Part shown: positions 45,070-53,281 of the stretch, piece by piece
Position numbering within the stretch: position 1 is the first letter of the stretch
Layout of the letters: every line of letters starts with the position of its first letter
From: Mongoliibacter sp.
Lineage (GTDB): Bacteria; Bacteroidota; Bacteroidia; Cytophagales; Cyclobacteriaceae
Length of the DNA stretch: 57,100 bases
Direction: 5' to 3'
Assembly (NCBI RefSeq): GCF_007692705.1
Contig: NZ_REBN01000176.1
Location: 1 to 57,100, forward strand
Position numbers and translations under genes: made by a program
Notes under the pieces: model-generated
The model's input: only the letters and a program-made list of their open reading frames with translations
Database searches by the model: none
What the model was told of the DNA's origin: nothing

Positions 45070-46374
45070 ATGGCAAAGAAAAAATCAAATAAGCTGATTT
45101 ACATCTTATTGGGAGTACTCGGCATTATCATCGTTTTCGCTATCATAGGAAAATCCGCAGGTTGGATTGGTGGTGAAAAAGAAGTTGCTGTTGAAGTGAA
45201 AAAAGCTTCAAAACTGTCCATTACCGAAAAAGTAAGTGCTTCAGGAGTCATTGAACCTGAAACAGAAGTAAAGCTCAGCCCTGATGTGGCTGGTGAAATC
45301 ATCGAGCTAAACGTAATGGAAGGAGACTCTGTCAAAGTAGGTGACCTTTTGGTAAAAATCCGTCCTGACAATTTTATATCTGCATTGGATCGGGCACGCG
45401 CAAACTTAAATCAGAATCAGGCTAACCTCGCCCAGTCTAAAGCTAATCTTAAAAGATCAGAAGCGCAGTTTGTAAGGGCTGAACTAGAGTTTAAAAGAAA
45501 TGAAAAACTTCATAAGGATAAAGTTATATCTGATGCAGACTGGGAACAGATCCAATCTACTTTTCTTACTGCCCAAAATGACCTTGATGCAGCTGAACAA
45601 TCAGTCTTGGCTGCTGAATACATCATCAAGTCAGCTCAAGCTACTGTCAATGAAGCTGCAGAAAACCTAAGGCTAACCAATGTGTATTCTCCTTTCAATG
45701 GCGTAGTATCCAAGCTCTTGGTAGAAAAAGGTGAAAGGGTTGTAGGAACTCAGCAGATGGCTGGAACAGAAATGTTGAGATTGGCAGACCTCACCCGTAT
45801 GGAAGTAAGGGTAAACGTGAATGAAAATGACATCATCCGGTTAAGCTTGGGAGATACAACATTGATTGAAGTTGATTCTTACAGTGCTTCCAATAAAAAG
45901 TTTAAAGGTATCGTAACCAGCATTGCCAATTCTGCAAATGAAAAAGCAAGTTCTGATGCAGTTACGGAATTTGAAGTTAAAATCAGGATCCTCAATGAAT
46001 CCTATGCCGAACTGATCACTGAGCGTAATAGGTATCCCTTTAGACCGGGAATGACTGCGAGCGTGGATATCATTACCCAAAAGAAAGATAACATTCTGGC
46101 CGTTCCTTTGGCATCTGTGACCACAAGGGAAGACGAAACCACAACCAATCCTGATGGAGGCACAAGAACCAAAGAATTGGTTTTTGTAAATGATAATGGC
46201 AGAGCAAAAATGATTGAAATCAAAACTGGAATTTCTGATTTTGACAATATAGAAGTTTTGGAAGGTATCTCTGAAGGTCAGGAAATCATATACGGTCCCT
46301 ATTTCGTGGTCAGCAAGCAATTGAAAGATGGCGATTTGATCAAGGTGATGAAGGAAGAAGACAAAAAGAAATAA
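45070..46374 (+). CDS. HlyD/MacA-type periplasmic adaptor
   Basis: 434 residues: one N-terminal membrane helix (about 8-29), a lipoyl-like start (VSASGVIEPETEVKLSPDVAGEI), a helical hairpin (about 98-205), a barrel-sandwich domain (VYSPFNGVVSKLLVEKGERVVG) and a beta-barrel/membrane-proximal end. This is the MacA/RND periplasmic adaptor architecture linking a pump to TolC. A MacB-type ABC permease would be expected next, but a strong terminator follows 35 bp after the stop. Confidence 0.93.
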   Translation: MAKKKSNKLIYILLGVLGIIIVFAIIGKSAGWIGGEKEVAVEVKKASKLSITEKVSASGVIEPETEVKLSPDVAGEIIELNVMEGDSVKVGDLLVKIRPDNFISALDRARANLNQNQANLAQSKANLKRSEAQFVRAELEFKRNEKLHKDKVISDADWEQIQSTFLTAQNDLDAAEQSVLAAEYIIKSAQATVNEAAENLRLTNVYSPFNGVVSKLLVEKGERVVGTQQMAGTEMLRLADLTRMEVRVNVNENDIIRLSLGDTTLIEVDSYSASNKKFKGIVTSIANSANEKASSDAVTEFEVKIRILNESYAELITERNRYPFRPGMTASVDIITQKKDNILAVPLASVTTREDETTTNPDGGTRTKELVFVNDNGRAKMIEIKTGISDFDNIEVLEGISEGQEIIYGPYFVVSKQLKDGDLIKVMKEEDKKK

Positions 46375-46408
46375 GCCACTTTTTCGTAAAAATTTCAAGT
46401 CTCTTAAG

Positions 46409-46444
46409 TCCCTGTAAAGAATAATTCTTTACAGGGATTTTTTT
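46409..46444 (+). terminator. Rho-independent terminator of sdaAB-tolC-hlyD operon
   Basis: Stem TCCCTGTAAAGAAT / ATTCTTTACAGGGA with very short loop, followed by seven T (46438-46444). A near-perfect intrinsic terminator. Confidence 0.92.
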
Positions 46445-46464
46445 GATAGTGGTTGTTGGGATTT

Positions 46465-46938
46465 TCACTCCGGATCTTGACTACCTTTGATCGCTATTAT
46501 ATCCTCATCAGTTTCAAAATACAAATGATAGTGATTGCTGCATCCTGGATTAAAACTGGCTTTACAATGTGGGCAGGTATTGTCTGATGCCATATAATCT
46601 TCAATACTCAGTTCTTCACCACAGACACCGCATAAAATTGCTTTTTGGTCAAACTCCTCCTTTGCCCAAACTTGATGCTCGTGATCAGCTTCTTCCTCAT
46701 GGCAGCTAAAACAGGGGTAGTATTTATCGCAGCACTTGAATTTAATCGCAATAACGTCAAGCTGAGAATGCCAATGCACACAGCGGGTTTGCTTGTCTAC
46801 TGGCTTTCCAAATACCCTTACTTCTCCGACCTTTACGAAATTGAACGGACTGGCTTCTTTCTCCTGAGCAAAGGCACTGCTAGATACAAACAAAAACAGA
46901 AGGAAGACAATAATATATTTTGCTTTCATACTTTTCAA
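46465..46938 (-). CDS. Exported CHY zinc-finger protein
   Basis: 157 residues. After a signal peptide (KAKYIIVFLLFLFVSSSAFAQ) the Cys/His spacing matches the CHY zinc finger: TRCVHWHSQLDVIAIKFKCCDKYYPCFSCH, CGVCGEEL, CPHCKASFNPGCSNHYHLYF. Known bacterial CHY proteins are usually about 110 residues and cytoplasmic; the eukaryotic relative Hot13 handles zinc in the mitochondrial intermembrane space. An exported version suggests zinc binding or redox work in the periplasm. Single gene, with a possible -7 box TATCTTTA upstream (46954-46947). Confidence 0.9.
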   Translation of the reverse strand: MKSMKAKYIIVFLLFLFVSSSAFAQEKEASPFNFVKVGEVRVFGKPVDKQTRCVHWHSQLDVIAIKFKCCDKYYPCFSCHEEEADHEHQVWAKEEFDQKAILCGVCGEELSIEDYMASDNTCPHCKASFNPGCSNHYHLYFETDEDIIAIKGSQDPE

Positions 46939-46946
46939 TAACTGTG

Positions 46947-46954
46947 TAAAGATA
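46947..46954 (-). promoter_or_regulatory. -7 element of CHY zinc-finger gene
   Basis: Minus strand TATCTTTA, one mismatch to TAnnTTTG, 9 nt before the ATG; only TTTT at 19-nt spacing as -33 box. Confidence 0.35.
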
Positions 46955-47085
46955 GGCTTTCAGTCATGGAAATAAAAAGTGAATACCTGATCTCAAAAAA
47001 GTTTGGTGATTTCATGGGATCTAACCTTAAAAACAGAAGGAATTACTAATTTTAAAAACCCAAGGCTTTTCACCTCGTTAGGGAA

Positions 47086-47093
47086 TAGATTTG
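47086..47093 (+). promoter_or_regulatory. -7 element before small lipoprotein gene
   Basis: TAGATTTG is a perfect TAnnTTTG, but lies only 11 nt before the proposed TTG start, which would leave a very short leader, and no good -33 box is present. It is either fortuitous or indicates a different start. Confidence 0.3.
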
Positions 47094-47104
47094 AAACACA
47101 TAAT

Positions 47105-47482
47105 TTGAAAAAAATAACTACCATAAAGGCAAAAATAACTACACTTCCCTTAATTGGTCTTGTACTCTTGCTGCTGCTTACTTCTTGCAAGATCAGAAAT
47201 TTTGTTGAAGCTGAATTTGGTTTAACCAAAACCACAGTAATCAATAAGAATAAAGCAACTTTGCCTTCATCATCCTGTCAGGTTACTGATGCATCAGAAG
47301 CTTTCTCTTCAAATGAAAGACATCAGTTTATCCACTTTGATTTTTTTGCAAAAGATAATTTTTCAACAAAAAGTTTTAATAGGTCAGGTTTAGGGGGAAA
47401 CTCAATTTTACCAGAAAGACGCCAATCACTTTTCTCCGTACCGCTTTATATTTTGTTTCAAAATTTCAAAATTCACCTTTAG
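47105..47482 (+). CDS. Small predicted lipoprotein upstream of doxDA
   Basis: About 125 residues from the TTG at 47105 (a TTG at 47003 gives 159). The stretch LPLIGLVLLLLLTSCKIRNF is a type II signal with lipobox TSC. The mature part is polar, with a second Cys (SSSCQV) and no known domain. Small Cys-containing proteins like this occur near oxidoreductase or metal genes in Bacteroidota. The start is uncertain because no ATG is available. Possibly functionally linked to the DoxD-DoxA gene 340 bp downstream. Confidence 0.6.
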   Translation: MKKITTIKAKITTLPLIGLVLLLLLTSCKIRNFVEAEFGLTKTTVINKNKATLPSSSCQVTDASEAFSSNERHQFIHFDFFAKDNFSTKSFNRSGLGGNSILPERRQSLFSVPLYILFQNFKIHL

Positions 47483-47824
47483 TTTTTCTTAAAAATCATA
47501 GCTGGAGAAATTTATGAAAAAATCAATTACGCGGTTGGAACACCAATTTTTGATTTTGTTCCATTAAGGGTGTATTCTGTTTTTTTCAATACATTCTCAG
47601 CTAGCAATTTACTTCCAAGATTAATTGTAACCCCACCCGATGGTACTATTGGATAGTCTGACTGCGTTCAAAACGAAATTCCATCTAATAAGCAGGGTTT
47701 CATTAATTCAAATCATTCAAAAATCCTAAAGAGGAAAAACACCGATAACAGATGGTGTTTAGTAGTCGGCATGCCCTTGATAAGGAAGCATGCTGAGAAT
47801 CCTCGAATTAAACAAAAATTAAAG
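47483..47824. other. 342-bp gene-free leader with two hairpins
   Basis: No plus-strand gene is present. A minus-strand open stretch (47527-about 47670) reads as coherent peptide but lacks a start codon. Two hairpins lie close before the doxDA start: a 7-bp stem AAACACC/GGTGTTT at 47737-47760, and an imperfect stem GCATGCCCTT...AAGG(AA)GCATGC at 47769-47793. They may be a regulatory leader of doxDA or remains of a repeat. Confidence 0.45.
47737..47793 (+). promoter_or_regulatory. Tandem hairpins in doxDA leader
   Basis: Hairpin A: 47737-47760, 7-bp stem with 10-nt loop. Hairpin B: 47769-47793, 10-bp stem with a 2-nt bulge and GAT loop, ending 31 nt before the ATG. Neither is followed by a T tract. 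Confidence 0.35.
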
Positions 47825-48859
47825 ATGAAAAATATAAGTTTGAAAAATGATGCGGGACTACTAGCCCTTTCAATCCGGTTAGTAATTGGCTGGACTTACT
47901 TTTCAGCCTTTTGGCGAAGGACTGTTTTAGCAAATAAATTGGATCCCGAAACAGCAGGATATATTGGCGAAAAATTCAACAACTTTCTACCAAATGCCTT
48001 AGGCATAAAGCCAGTTATTCAATTTCTTTTGGAAAATCCTGATATTTTGTGGTTTAGCATGGTTGGTTTTACCATCATTGAAGGTATTGTAGGTCTATTC
48101 ATTATGTTTGGACTCTTTACCCGAATTATGAGTATTGGAGTGTTTGGTCTGGCTTTGGGAATCCTTTTAGGAGCTGGATGGATAGGCACTACTTGCTTGG
48201 ATGAATGGCAAATTGGAGTTTTGGGGATTGCTACAGGTTTCATGCTTTTCTTGACCGGCAGCGGAAAGTACTCTTTGGACCACTACATTTTAAAAAACGA
48301 AATCCCCATTTCCAAAAAGAAATGGTTCCCTTGGATTGGTTCAGGTCCACTTCCGATCAAAGAATCTCTTTTCCCAAAGTTTGTACTTCTTGGTTCACTA
48401 CTCATCTTAGGAACTACTCTTATGACTAACCAAATATTTCATGGAGGGCTCTGGGGCGTTCTTCATAATAAATCAATTCAACCAAAAATTGAAATAAGCA
48501 AAGGTGACATTAAAAACGGAGTCCTATCTTTTGAAATTTTCAGAACGGAAGGTGTCGATGTATATGGTTCTTGGGCAATTGGTATAGAGTTGAATGATGA
48601 AGAAGGAAACTCTATCATAACCTATGGACCGGAAGATTTAGCTTCTCTAAATTCTGCAAGTATTTACAATTACTACATCGCTGAAGTTAAACCTGGCCAA
48701 CACAGCTTAGTCATTCCCTTGGGAGCCAAAGCAACGATCAAATTAAATGAAGATAGACTTAAGGAGCTACCAAAAGGAAATTACAAAGTTAAAATTATCG
48801 ATATCAGTGGTGTATTTTGGGAACACGAAATAGCATATTTACCCAAAACACATCAATAA
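47825..48859 (+). CDS. doxDA: Thiosulfate:quinone oxidoreductase DoxD-DoxA fusion
   Basis: 344 residues from the ATG at 47825 (MKNISLKNDAG); the longer start at 47771 falls inside a hairpin. The N-terminal half is DoxD/DoxX-like with four or five membrane helices (LALSIRLVIGWTYFSAFWRRTVL, GMVGFTIIEGIVGLFIMFGLFTRI, GWIGTTCLDEWQIGVLG) and the C-terminal half (about 235-340, ISKGDIKNGVLSFEIFRTEGVDVYG...) is DoxA-like. In the archaeon Acidianus DoxD and DoxA are the two subunits of an enzyme that oxidises thiosulfate to tetrathionate with quinone as acceptor. The family assignment is from memory and activity in this organism is unproven. Confidence 0.85.
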   Translation: MKNISLKNDAGLLALSIRLVIGWTYFSAFWRRTVLANKLDPETAGYIGEKFNNFLPNALGIKPVIQFLLENPDILWFSMVGFTIIEGIVGLFIMFGLFTRIMSIGVFGLALGILLGAGWIGTTCLDEWQIGVLGIATGFMLFLTGSGKYSLDHYILKNEIPISKKKWFPWIGSGPLPIKESLFPKFVLLGSLLILGTTLMTNQIFHGGLWGVLHNKSIQPKIEISKGDIKNGVLSFEIFRTEGVDVYGSWAIGIELNDEEGNSIITYGPEDLASLNSASIYNYYIAEVKPGQHSLVIPLGAKATIKLNEDRLKELPKGNYKVKIIDISGVFWEHEIAYLPKTHQ

Positions 48860-48996
48860 AAAATTAAAAACAGCGAAACTTTTACGCGAGTTTGGGTTTA
48901 TTTTGATCGAATAGGTGGATTCCTAAGCAAAAAAATATGCTATTGATTTATAAAAAAAAATTCAAATTTGTTAAAAGTATTCAAGCCACATCAAAG

Positions 48997-49031
48997 AAAA
49001 AAAGCACGTCAATTATAACGTGCTTTTTTTA
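48997..49031. terminator. Bidirectional terminator between doxDA and M14 gene
   Basis: AAAAAAAGCACGT (48997-49009), loop CAATTATA, ACGTGCTTTTTTT (49018-49030). The A and T flanks allow termination in both directions, between the convergent doxDA (+) and M14 (-) genes. Confidence 0.88.
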
Positions 49032-49035
49032 GATT

Positions 49036-51789
49036 TTACCTCAATTTATCCCAATTGATCAAAGTATTCCATACCATTGGAGAATCCGAATGATTCAAAT
49101 ACCTATGCAGGGGATCAAAAGTGAAAGCCACAACTGAACCTTTGCCCAAAGGAAGGTTGAACACAGAACCGTGACCGATTATTTCCTGCTCGTTTCTGAC
49201 CATTCCGGCGATCACATAGTCAGGATTTTTCTCTTTTTTATCTTCCTTCTCTACTTTTTCTCTTTCCGGCATACCCATGATATGTCCTTCATACTCCACC
49301 TCATCTTTCAAAGGCTCAAATCCATATTGCGCCACCATCAAATCCCTGTTGTACTTATTCGTCTGCAACAAAGGTCCATTTCCTCTGAATAATGGAAAGC
49401 TTTCTCCATAACCATACAAAACGGGAGAATCTGATTTTCTTGCTTTGGCCCGGATGATAGAACCTGGATGAAACAATCCTGAGGCATTTACGGGAGATAA
49501 TTCTGAGGCGATACCCAGTTCTGCCAAAATCGCAGAGGTATTGTCAAAACTGATCAAGACCCCTCCTTCTTCTGCAAATTTTCTCAGGTTGTCAATTCCC
49601 GAAAATCCCGGTCCACCTGTCATGTCATTGGTAGACGCAGGGAATCCATGAGATGGAAATTCCGCTGTCTTGGTGAAAGGCATAGGACCGAATTTCCTGT
49701 CTACTCCATTTACAAAGTTTGTAGCATTCCCTCTGACCCTAGGAAGGATTATCACATCATACTTAGATTTCAGACCACCTGCCTTGAGGTCATCTTTATC
49801 TATTGATGTGTAGGGAATTCCTCTTTCTTCAAAAGTATATCTTGTCCACCCCTCATCTTGGGTATTGTACCAAGTATGATACACAGCAACTCTTGGTAGG
49901 TTGACAGTTTTCATTTGATCCGCGCTGATGTTAGCTGCACTGCCCTTGATGTCAAGCCCAAATTCCTCTGCTATTTTAGAAGCCTGATTGGTATTGATTT
50001 TCCTGAAAACAAGGGTCCCTGCACTTAGCGTTTCGCTATCTACAACTGTCTCCTTTTGGAGAATTGATATTTCTGCATTTCTATTCTCCTTTTTCAACCA
50101 ATACAGGGCTGGTAAAACGGTGTTCTGGGCATGATAAGGTAAAATAAAGGTACTTCCACTACCTGAAACTTTTCCTTTATAAACCGCATCTTCTGTCAGC
50201 ATTTTGAGGGAGGCAGTATCAAAATCCACTTCCTCCTTGGCCTCTACATCTACTCCATATAAATAAGGTAAGGTCCATGCAATGGCATCATAAGGAGGAT
50301 ATTTCGCATCCTTCGGATAAGACTGTGGTGTCAAAAGGGAAACTAAGAGGTTCCTGTAAGGTTGCTCAGAAAGCACCACATAATGACTGTCATTCTCATG
50401 CACCTCTATACCCTGAACTTTCAACTGATTGGCCAAGTAAGCCACCATAGCAGGATCTTTTTGGTCTTTAGCGATGGTGAAAGCCTTCGGGCCTTCTTTC
50501 CTTCCTTTTTCTACACTGTTAAAACCTTTTTTATAGAAATTCCTCAATAACAACTGCCCATTAGTAGCGGCATAATATAAAGAGGCCAAAACACCTACTT
50601 GGGTATAATTGATATTATTTCTGAAAGACCAATTGACCAAAGGTGTGGCAGGATCAGGTCGGTACCATTCCTTAGAAGATGCCAAATCCCCTGCAAATTT
50701 TGCGGTAGAATAATCTCTCAAATAGGTGTCCGCCCCGGCATTGCCGTAGGTTTCATAGAAGCGTCCATTGGAATTGTGGTTGTTTGCTACCCAGATACCA
50801 TATCCAGGCCACCAGCCGTCATAAAAAGCCCAGGTAAAGGCGCCTGGCATTCCCTGTGCGGATACTTCTGCTACATCATGATTTCCCATTACCTGCCATT
50901 CAGATTGGGTGATGGGATCTACAAAATCATTGTAAGGACCTGTTCCTGTGGAAATATACAGCAAAGGCACTGACTCATGCAGGTCAAGCATCACTGTAGG
51001 GTGAAACTCAAAAAACCCTTTGAATATGGATTTGGTGATTTGCTGGGAGACTTGGAGTCCATCCCTGTTATTGTCGTGGAACACATACTTCGCCCAATAA
51101 GGCGTAGAACGTGGGAATCCATCATCAAATAATTCTCTTCCTTTGGTATACCTGAAATACCAGTCCACCTGCTTATCCCAACCATCTGGCTCGGATATTG
51201 GATTGATGACAGTGATGACATTTTCTCGGATAGCTTTGATGTCGTTCGCTTCTGAAGTGACTAGCCTGTAGGCCATCTCCATCAACATTTCCGGAGCTCC
51301 CATCTCAGTGGCATGCATTCCAGCTGACACATAGTAGACAGGCTTGCTGTCCATGATAATCTGCTCAGCTTGTTCCTGGCTCGTTTTTCGAGCATCAGCC
51401 AATTTGGCCAATTGCTCTTTGTAGTGATCAAGTCTATCAATAGACTCCTGATTGCCAATAACAATCAGGTAAAATGGCCTATCCTCTTCTGTCCTACCCA
51501 TTTCCTGCATGTGTACCAAAGGGGAAGAATCTGCAAGTTTTTGGTAATAGCCATAAATCTCGGTAGTACGGTGGACTATACCTTCCGTGCCTATAATATG
51601 GCCAAAATGCTTGAGTGGTGAAGGAACTGTGGGATGATCAACAATGTCCAATAAGGACTGGGGTAAAAAACGATCATCGGTGGTAAATTCTTTGATTTTG
51701 TCAATGTAAGCTTCATCTACTTGTTGTGCTTTTAGTCCAAAACTGAAAAGCACCAACAGGGAGAAGAGCATCTTAAAGGTTAGCTTCAT
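49036..51789 (-). CDS. M14-family zinc carboxypeptidase-like protein
   Basis: 917 residues with a signal peptide (KLTFKMLFSLLVLFSFGLKAQ). Zinc ligands HATE (H159, E162, in SAGMHATEMGAPEML) and a third His in LDLHES (near 268) match M14. About 550 further residues with a beta-rich and a Rossmann/GATase-like region follow (VILPRVRGNATNFV, EEGGVLISFDN), an arrangement found in long Bacteroidota M14 proteins. It likely trims peptides or amino acids from a peptidic or glycopeptidic substrate outside the cytoplasm. The stop abuts the terminator; a class V aminotransferase gene is 62 bp upstream. Confidence 0.9.
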   Translation of the reverse strand: MKLTFKMLFSLLVLFSFGLKAQQVDEAYIDKIKEFTTDDRFLPQSLLDIVDHPTVPSPLKHFGHIIGTEGIVHRTTEIYGYYQKLADSSPLVHMQEMGRTEEDRPFYLIVIGNQESIDRLDHYKEQLAKLADARKTSQEQAEQIIMDSKPVYYVSAGMHATEMGAPEMLMEMAYRLVTSEANDIKAIRENVITVINPISEPDGWDKQVDWYFRYTKGRELFDDGFPRSTPYWAKYVFHDNNRDGLQVSQQITKSIFKGFFEFHPTVMLDLHESVPLLYISTGTGPYNDFVDPITQSEWQVMGNHDVAEVSAQGMPGAFTWAFYDGWWPGYGIWVANNHNSNGRFYETYGNAGADTYLRDYSTAKFAGDLASSKEWYRPDPATPLVNWSFRNNINYTQVGVLASLYYAATNGQLLLRNFYKKGFNSVEKGRKEGPKAFTIAKDQKDPAMVAYLANQLKVQGIEVHENDSHYVVLSEQPYRNLLVSLLTPQSYPKDAKYPPYDAIAWTLPYLYGVDVEAKEEVDFDTASLKMLTEDAVYKGKVSGSGSTFILPYHAQNTVLPALYWLKKENRNAEISILQKETVVDSETLSAGTLVFRKINTNQASKIAEEFGLDIKGSAANISADQMKTVNLPRVAVYHTWYNTQDEGWTRYTFEERGIPYTSIDKDDLKAGGLKSKYDVIILPRVRGNATNFVNGVDRKFGPMPFTKTAEFPSHGFPASTNDMTGGPGFSGIDNLRKFAEEGGVLISFDNTSAILAELGIASELSPVNASGLFHPGSIIRAKARKSDSPVLYGYGESFPLFRGNGPLLQTNKYNRDLMVAQYGFEPLKDEVEYEGHIMGMPEREKVEKEDKKEKNPDYVIAGMVRNEQEIIGHGSVFNLPLGKGSVVAFTFDPLHRYLNHSDSPMVWNTLINWDKLR

Positions 51790-51851
51790 GATAATGGTTT
51801 TTATTGTATGGATTGAAACTACAAAAAAAGATTGTATGGCATTACAGAAAT

Positions 51852-53006
51852 TTACTTGGATGGTCGATCCAATACATCCATTAAACTTTCAAGGTCTTCT
51901 GAAGTATTGTAAAGGTGCAGAGATAGCCTGATTGCTTCTCCCCGTACTGAAACATATATTTTTCTATCTTCCAATTTTTTCAGTAAAGTTGTTTTGTCAA
52001 GATCTTTTGGCAAATGAATTCCAAAGAGATGGGGAGACCTAAAATTATCCTCTTCTATCCCGTACCCATTAGACTCGAAAAAAGGCCTCAAAGGTATGGC
52101 TAGGTTTTTTACATACGCCTGAATAGTTCCTTCCCCCCAATCCAGAATTTGTTGAATAGCGGTGTGAAGCATAGGGAGCAGGACAAAATTGCTGAACTCT
52201 CCCATATTGTACCGGCCTGCACCGGCTGAGTAATCATGAGCATAATTGGTTAATCCTGAAAAATCTGTAGAATTTGATCTGTTCATCCAGCTTTCTTCCA
52301 AAGGTCTCCCCTCATTGAATTTCTCTGCATAGTAGACCAAACCTATGCTATAAGGCCCCAAAAGCCACTTATACCCTGCACAGATCAGGGCATCTGCCTT
52401 GATAGCATGCACATCTATAGGTATTGCCCCTACTGACTGGGTACCATCCAGAATAAAGTAAGCGCCATGTTCTTTACATTTTTCCCCGATTTCTTCCAGC
52501 AGAAATCGTGTTCCGTCCGTCCAATGCACCGTGGACATCAGCACTACAGCAGTATTCTGATTGATACTTTCAAGAATTTGTTCATTCCAAGAGCCTCCTA
52601 CTGCCCCTCTTCCTGAAGGTCTTTCGATGACTTGCAGTGTTTTTCTATTTTCTTCGCACCAACGGGCTATGCTGAAGTAACCACTGGGAAACTCTTCCCC
52701 AACCACAATCGCCGTATTCCCATTATTCAAGGGAAGGTTGTTGACAGCTGCCATCATGCCGTAGGATGCTGAAGGGATAATGGCCACCTGCTTGGCATTG
52801 GCATTGACCAATTGTCCGAAAGCTTTCCTCAAAGCTTCTGCCTCTTCAAAAAAATGATCTGGTTTGATTTGGATGGGGTTATTCTTTTTTTGAATTGCAG
52901 CTATTCCTGCTTGCTCCACTGTTTTGAGCTGCGGTCCCATATAGGCACAGTTCAGGTAGTGAATGTCTTCGGGTAAGGAGAAAAGGGATTTTTGGTTGTT
53001 CAGCAT
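51852..53006 (-). CDS. Class V aminotransferase
   Basis: 384 residues, no signal peptide. PLP-binding Lys in ALICAGYKWLLGPYSIG (near 213), the His in STVHWTDGTR and the Asp in FILDGTQSVGAIP (PLP pyridine contacts) match class V enzymes such as cysteine desulfurases, isopenicillin-N epimerase-like and kynureninase-like proteins. The catalytic Cys loop of desulfurases is not evident, so an epimerase/aminotransferase type is more likely. It is followed by the M14 gene on the same strand and may share its transcript. Confidence 0.88.
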   Translation of the reverse strand: MLNNQKSLFSLPEDIHYLNCAYMGPQLKTVEQAGIAAIQKKNNPIQIKPDHFFEEAEALRKAFGQLVNANAKQVAIIPSASYGMMAAVNNLPLNNGNTAIVVGEEFPSGYFSIARWCEENRKTLQVIERPSGRGAVGGSWNEQILESINQNTAVVLMSTVHWTDGTRFLLEEIGEKCKEHGAYFILDGTQSVGAIPIDVHAIKADALICAGYKWLLGPYSIGLVYYAEKFNEGRPLEESWMNRSNSTDFSGLTNYAHDYSAGAGRYNMGEFSNFVLLPMLHTAIQQILDWGEGTIQAYVKNLAIPLRPFFESNGYGIEEDNFRSPHLFGIHLPKDLDKTTLLKKLEDRKIYVSVRGEAIRLSLHLYNTSEDLESLMDVLDRPSK

Positions 53007-53039
53007 GTCATGAATGATAGAAGATTGGGGGATTTAAAA

Positions 53040-53127
53040 GATACTGATGGATACTGGTTGATATTATTGGATAATAATACTATTGGATACTCGTAGATAT
53101 TCGTTGATACTATTGGATATTGATACT
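53040..53127. repeat. Degenerate decamer tandem repeat array
   Basis: About nine units beginning with GATA(C/T)T, mostly spaced 10 bp apart. The units vary at positions 7-9, so this is not a simple microsatellite. Confidence 0.65.
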
Positions 53128-53156
53128 AAGTTGACTTTGTCATATGTGGATCGAAG

Positions 53157-53177
53157 AAAAAACCTGACAGGTTTTTA
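53157..53177 (-). terminator. Terminator of sulfatase-CE15 operon
   Basis: Perfect inverted repeat AAAAACCT-GAC-AGGTTTTT (53158-53176), on the minus strand followed by further T. It lies about 105 nt after the stop of the CE15-like gene. Confidence 0.75.
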
Positions 53178-53281
53178 ACCAATACTTTCAACTTGGCAAG
53201 CTAGGTCTAATAGTATCCAATATCAATCTAATCATTCAGTTAGATGTATATTCAAGTTTCTGAAGATTTAAAGATTTGAAT

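Larger units (their letters stand above)
53007..53281. repeat. Gene-free region with degenerate 10-bp tandem repeats
   Basis: Starting at 53040 the sequence reads GATACTGATG, GATACTGGTT, GATATTATTG, a longer unit, GATACTCGTA, GATATTCGTT, GATACTATTG and two short units to 53127. The period is ten bases and the consensus about GATAYTNNTK. An inverted fragment of the same type (GATATTGGATACTATTAG on the minus strand) lies at 53209-53232, beyond a terminator hairpin. Confidence 0.65.

Noticed and set aside
47527-47670. Minus-strand open stretch of about 48 codons reading as coherent peptide
   Set aside because: No start codon and no identifiable domain. It could be a small gene remnant, but chance is as likely.
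53040-53127. CRISPR-like spacing of repeats
   Set aside because: Repeats are short, degenerate, adjacent without spacers and have no cas genes nearby; it is a tandem decamer array.
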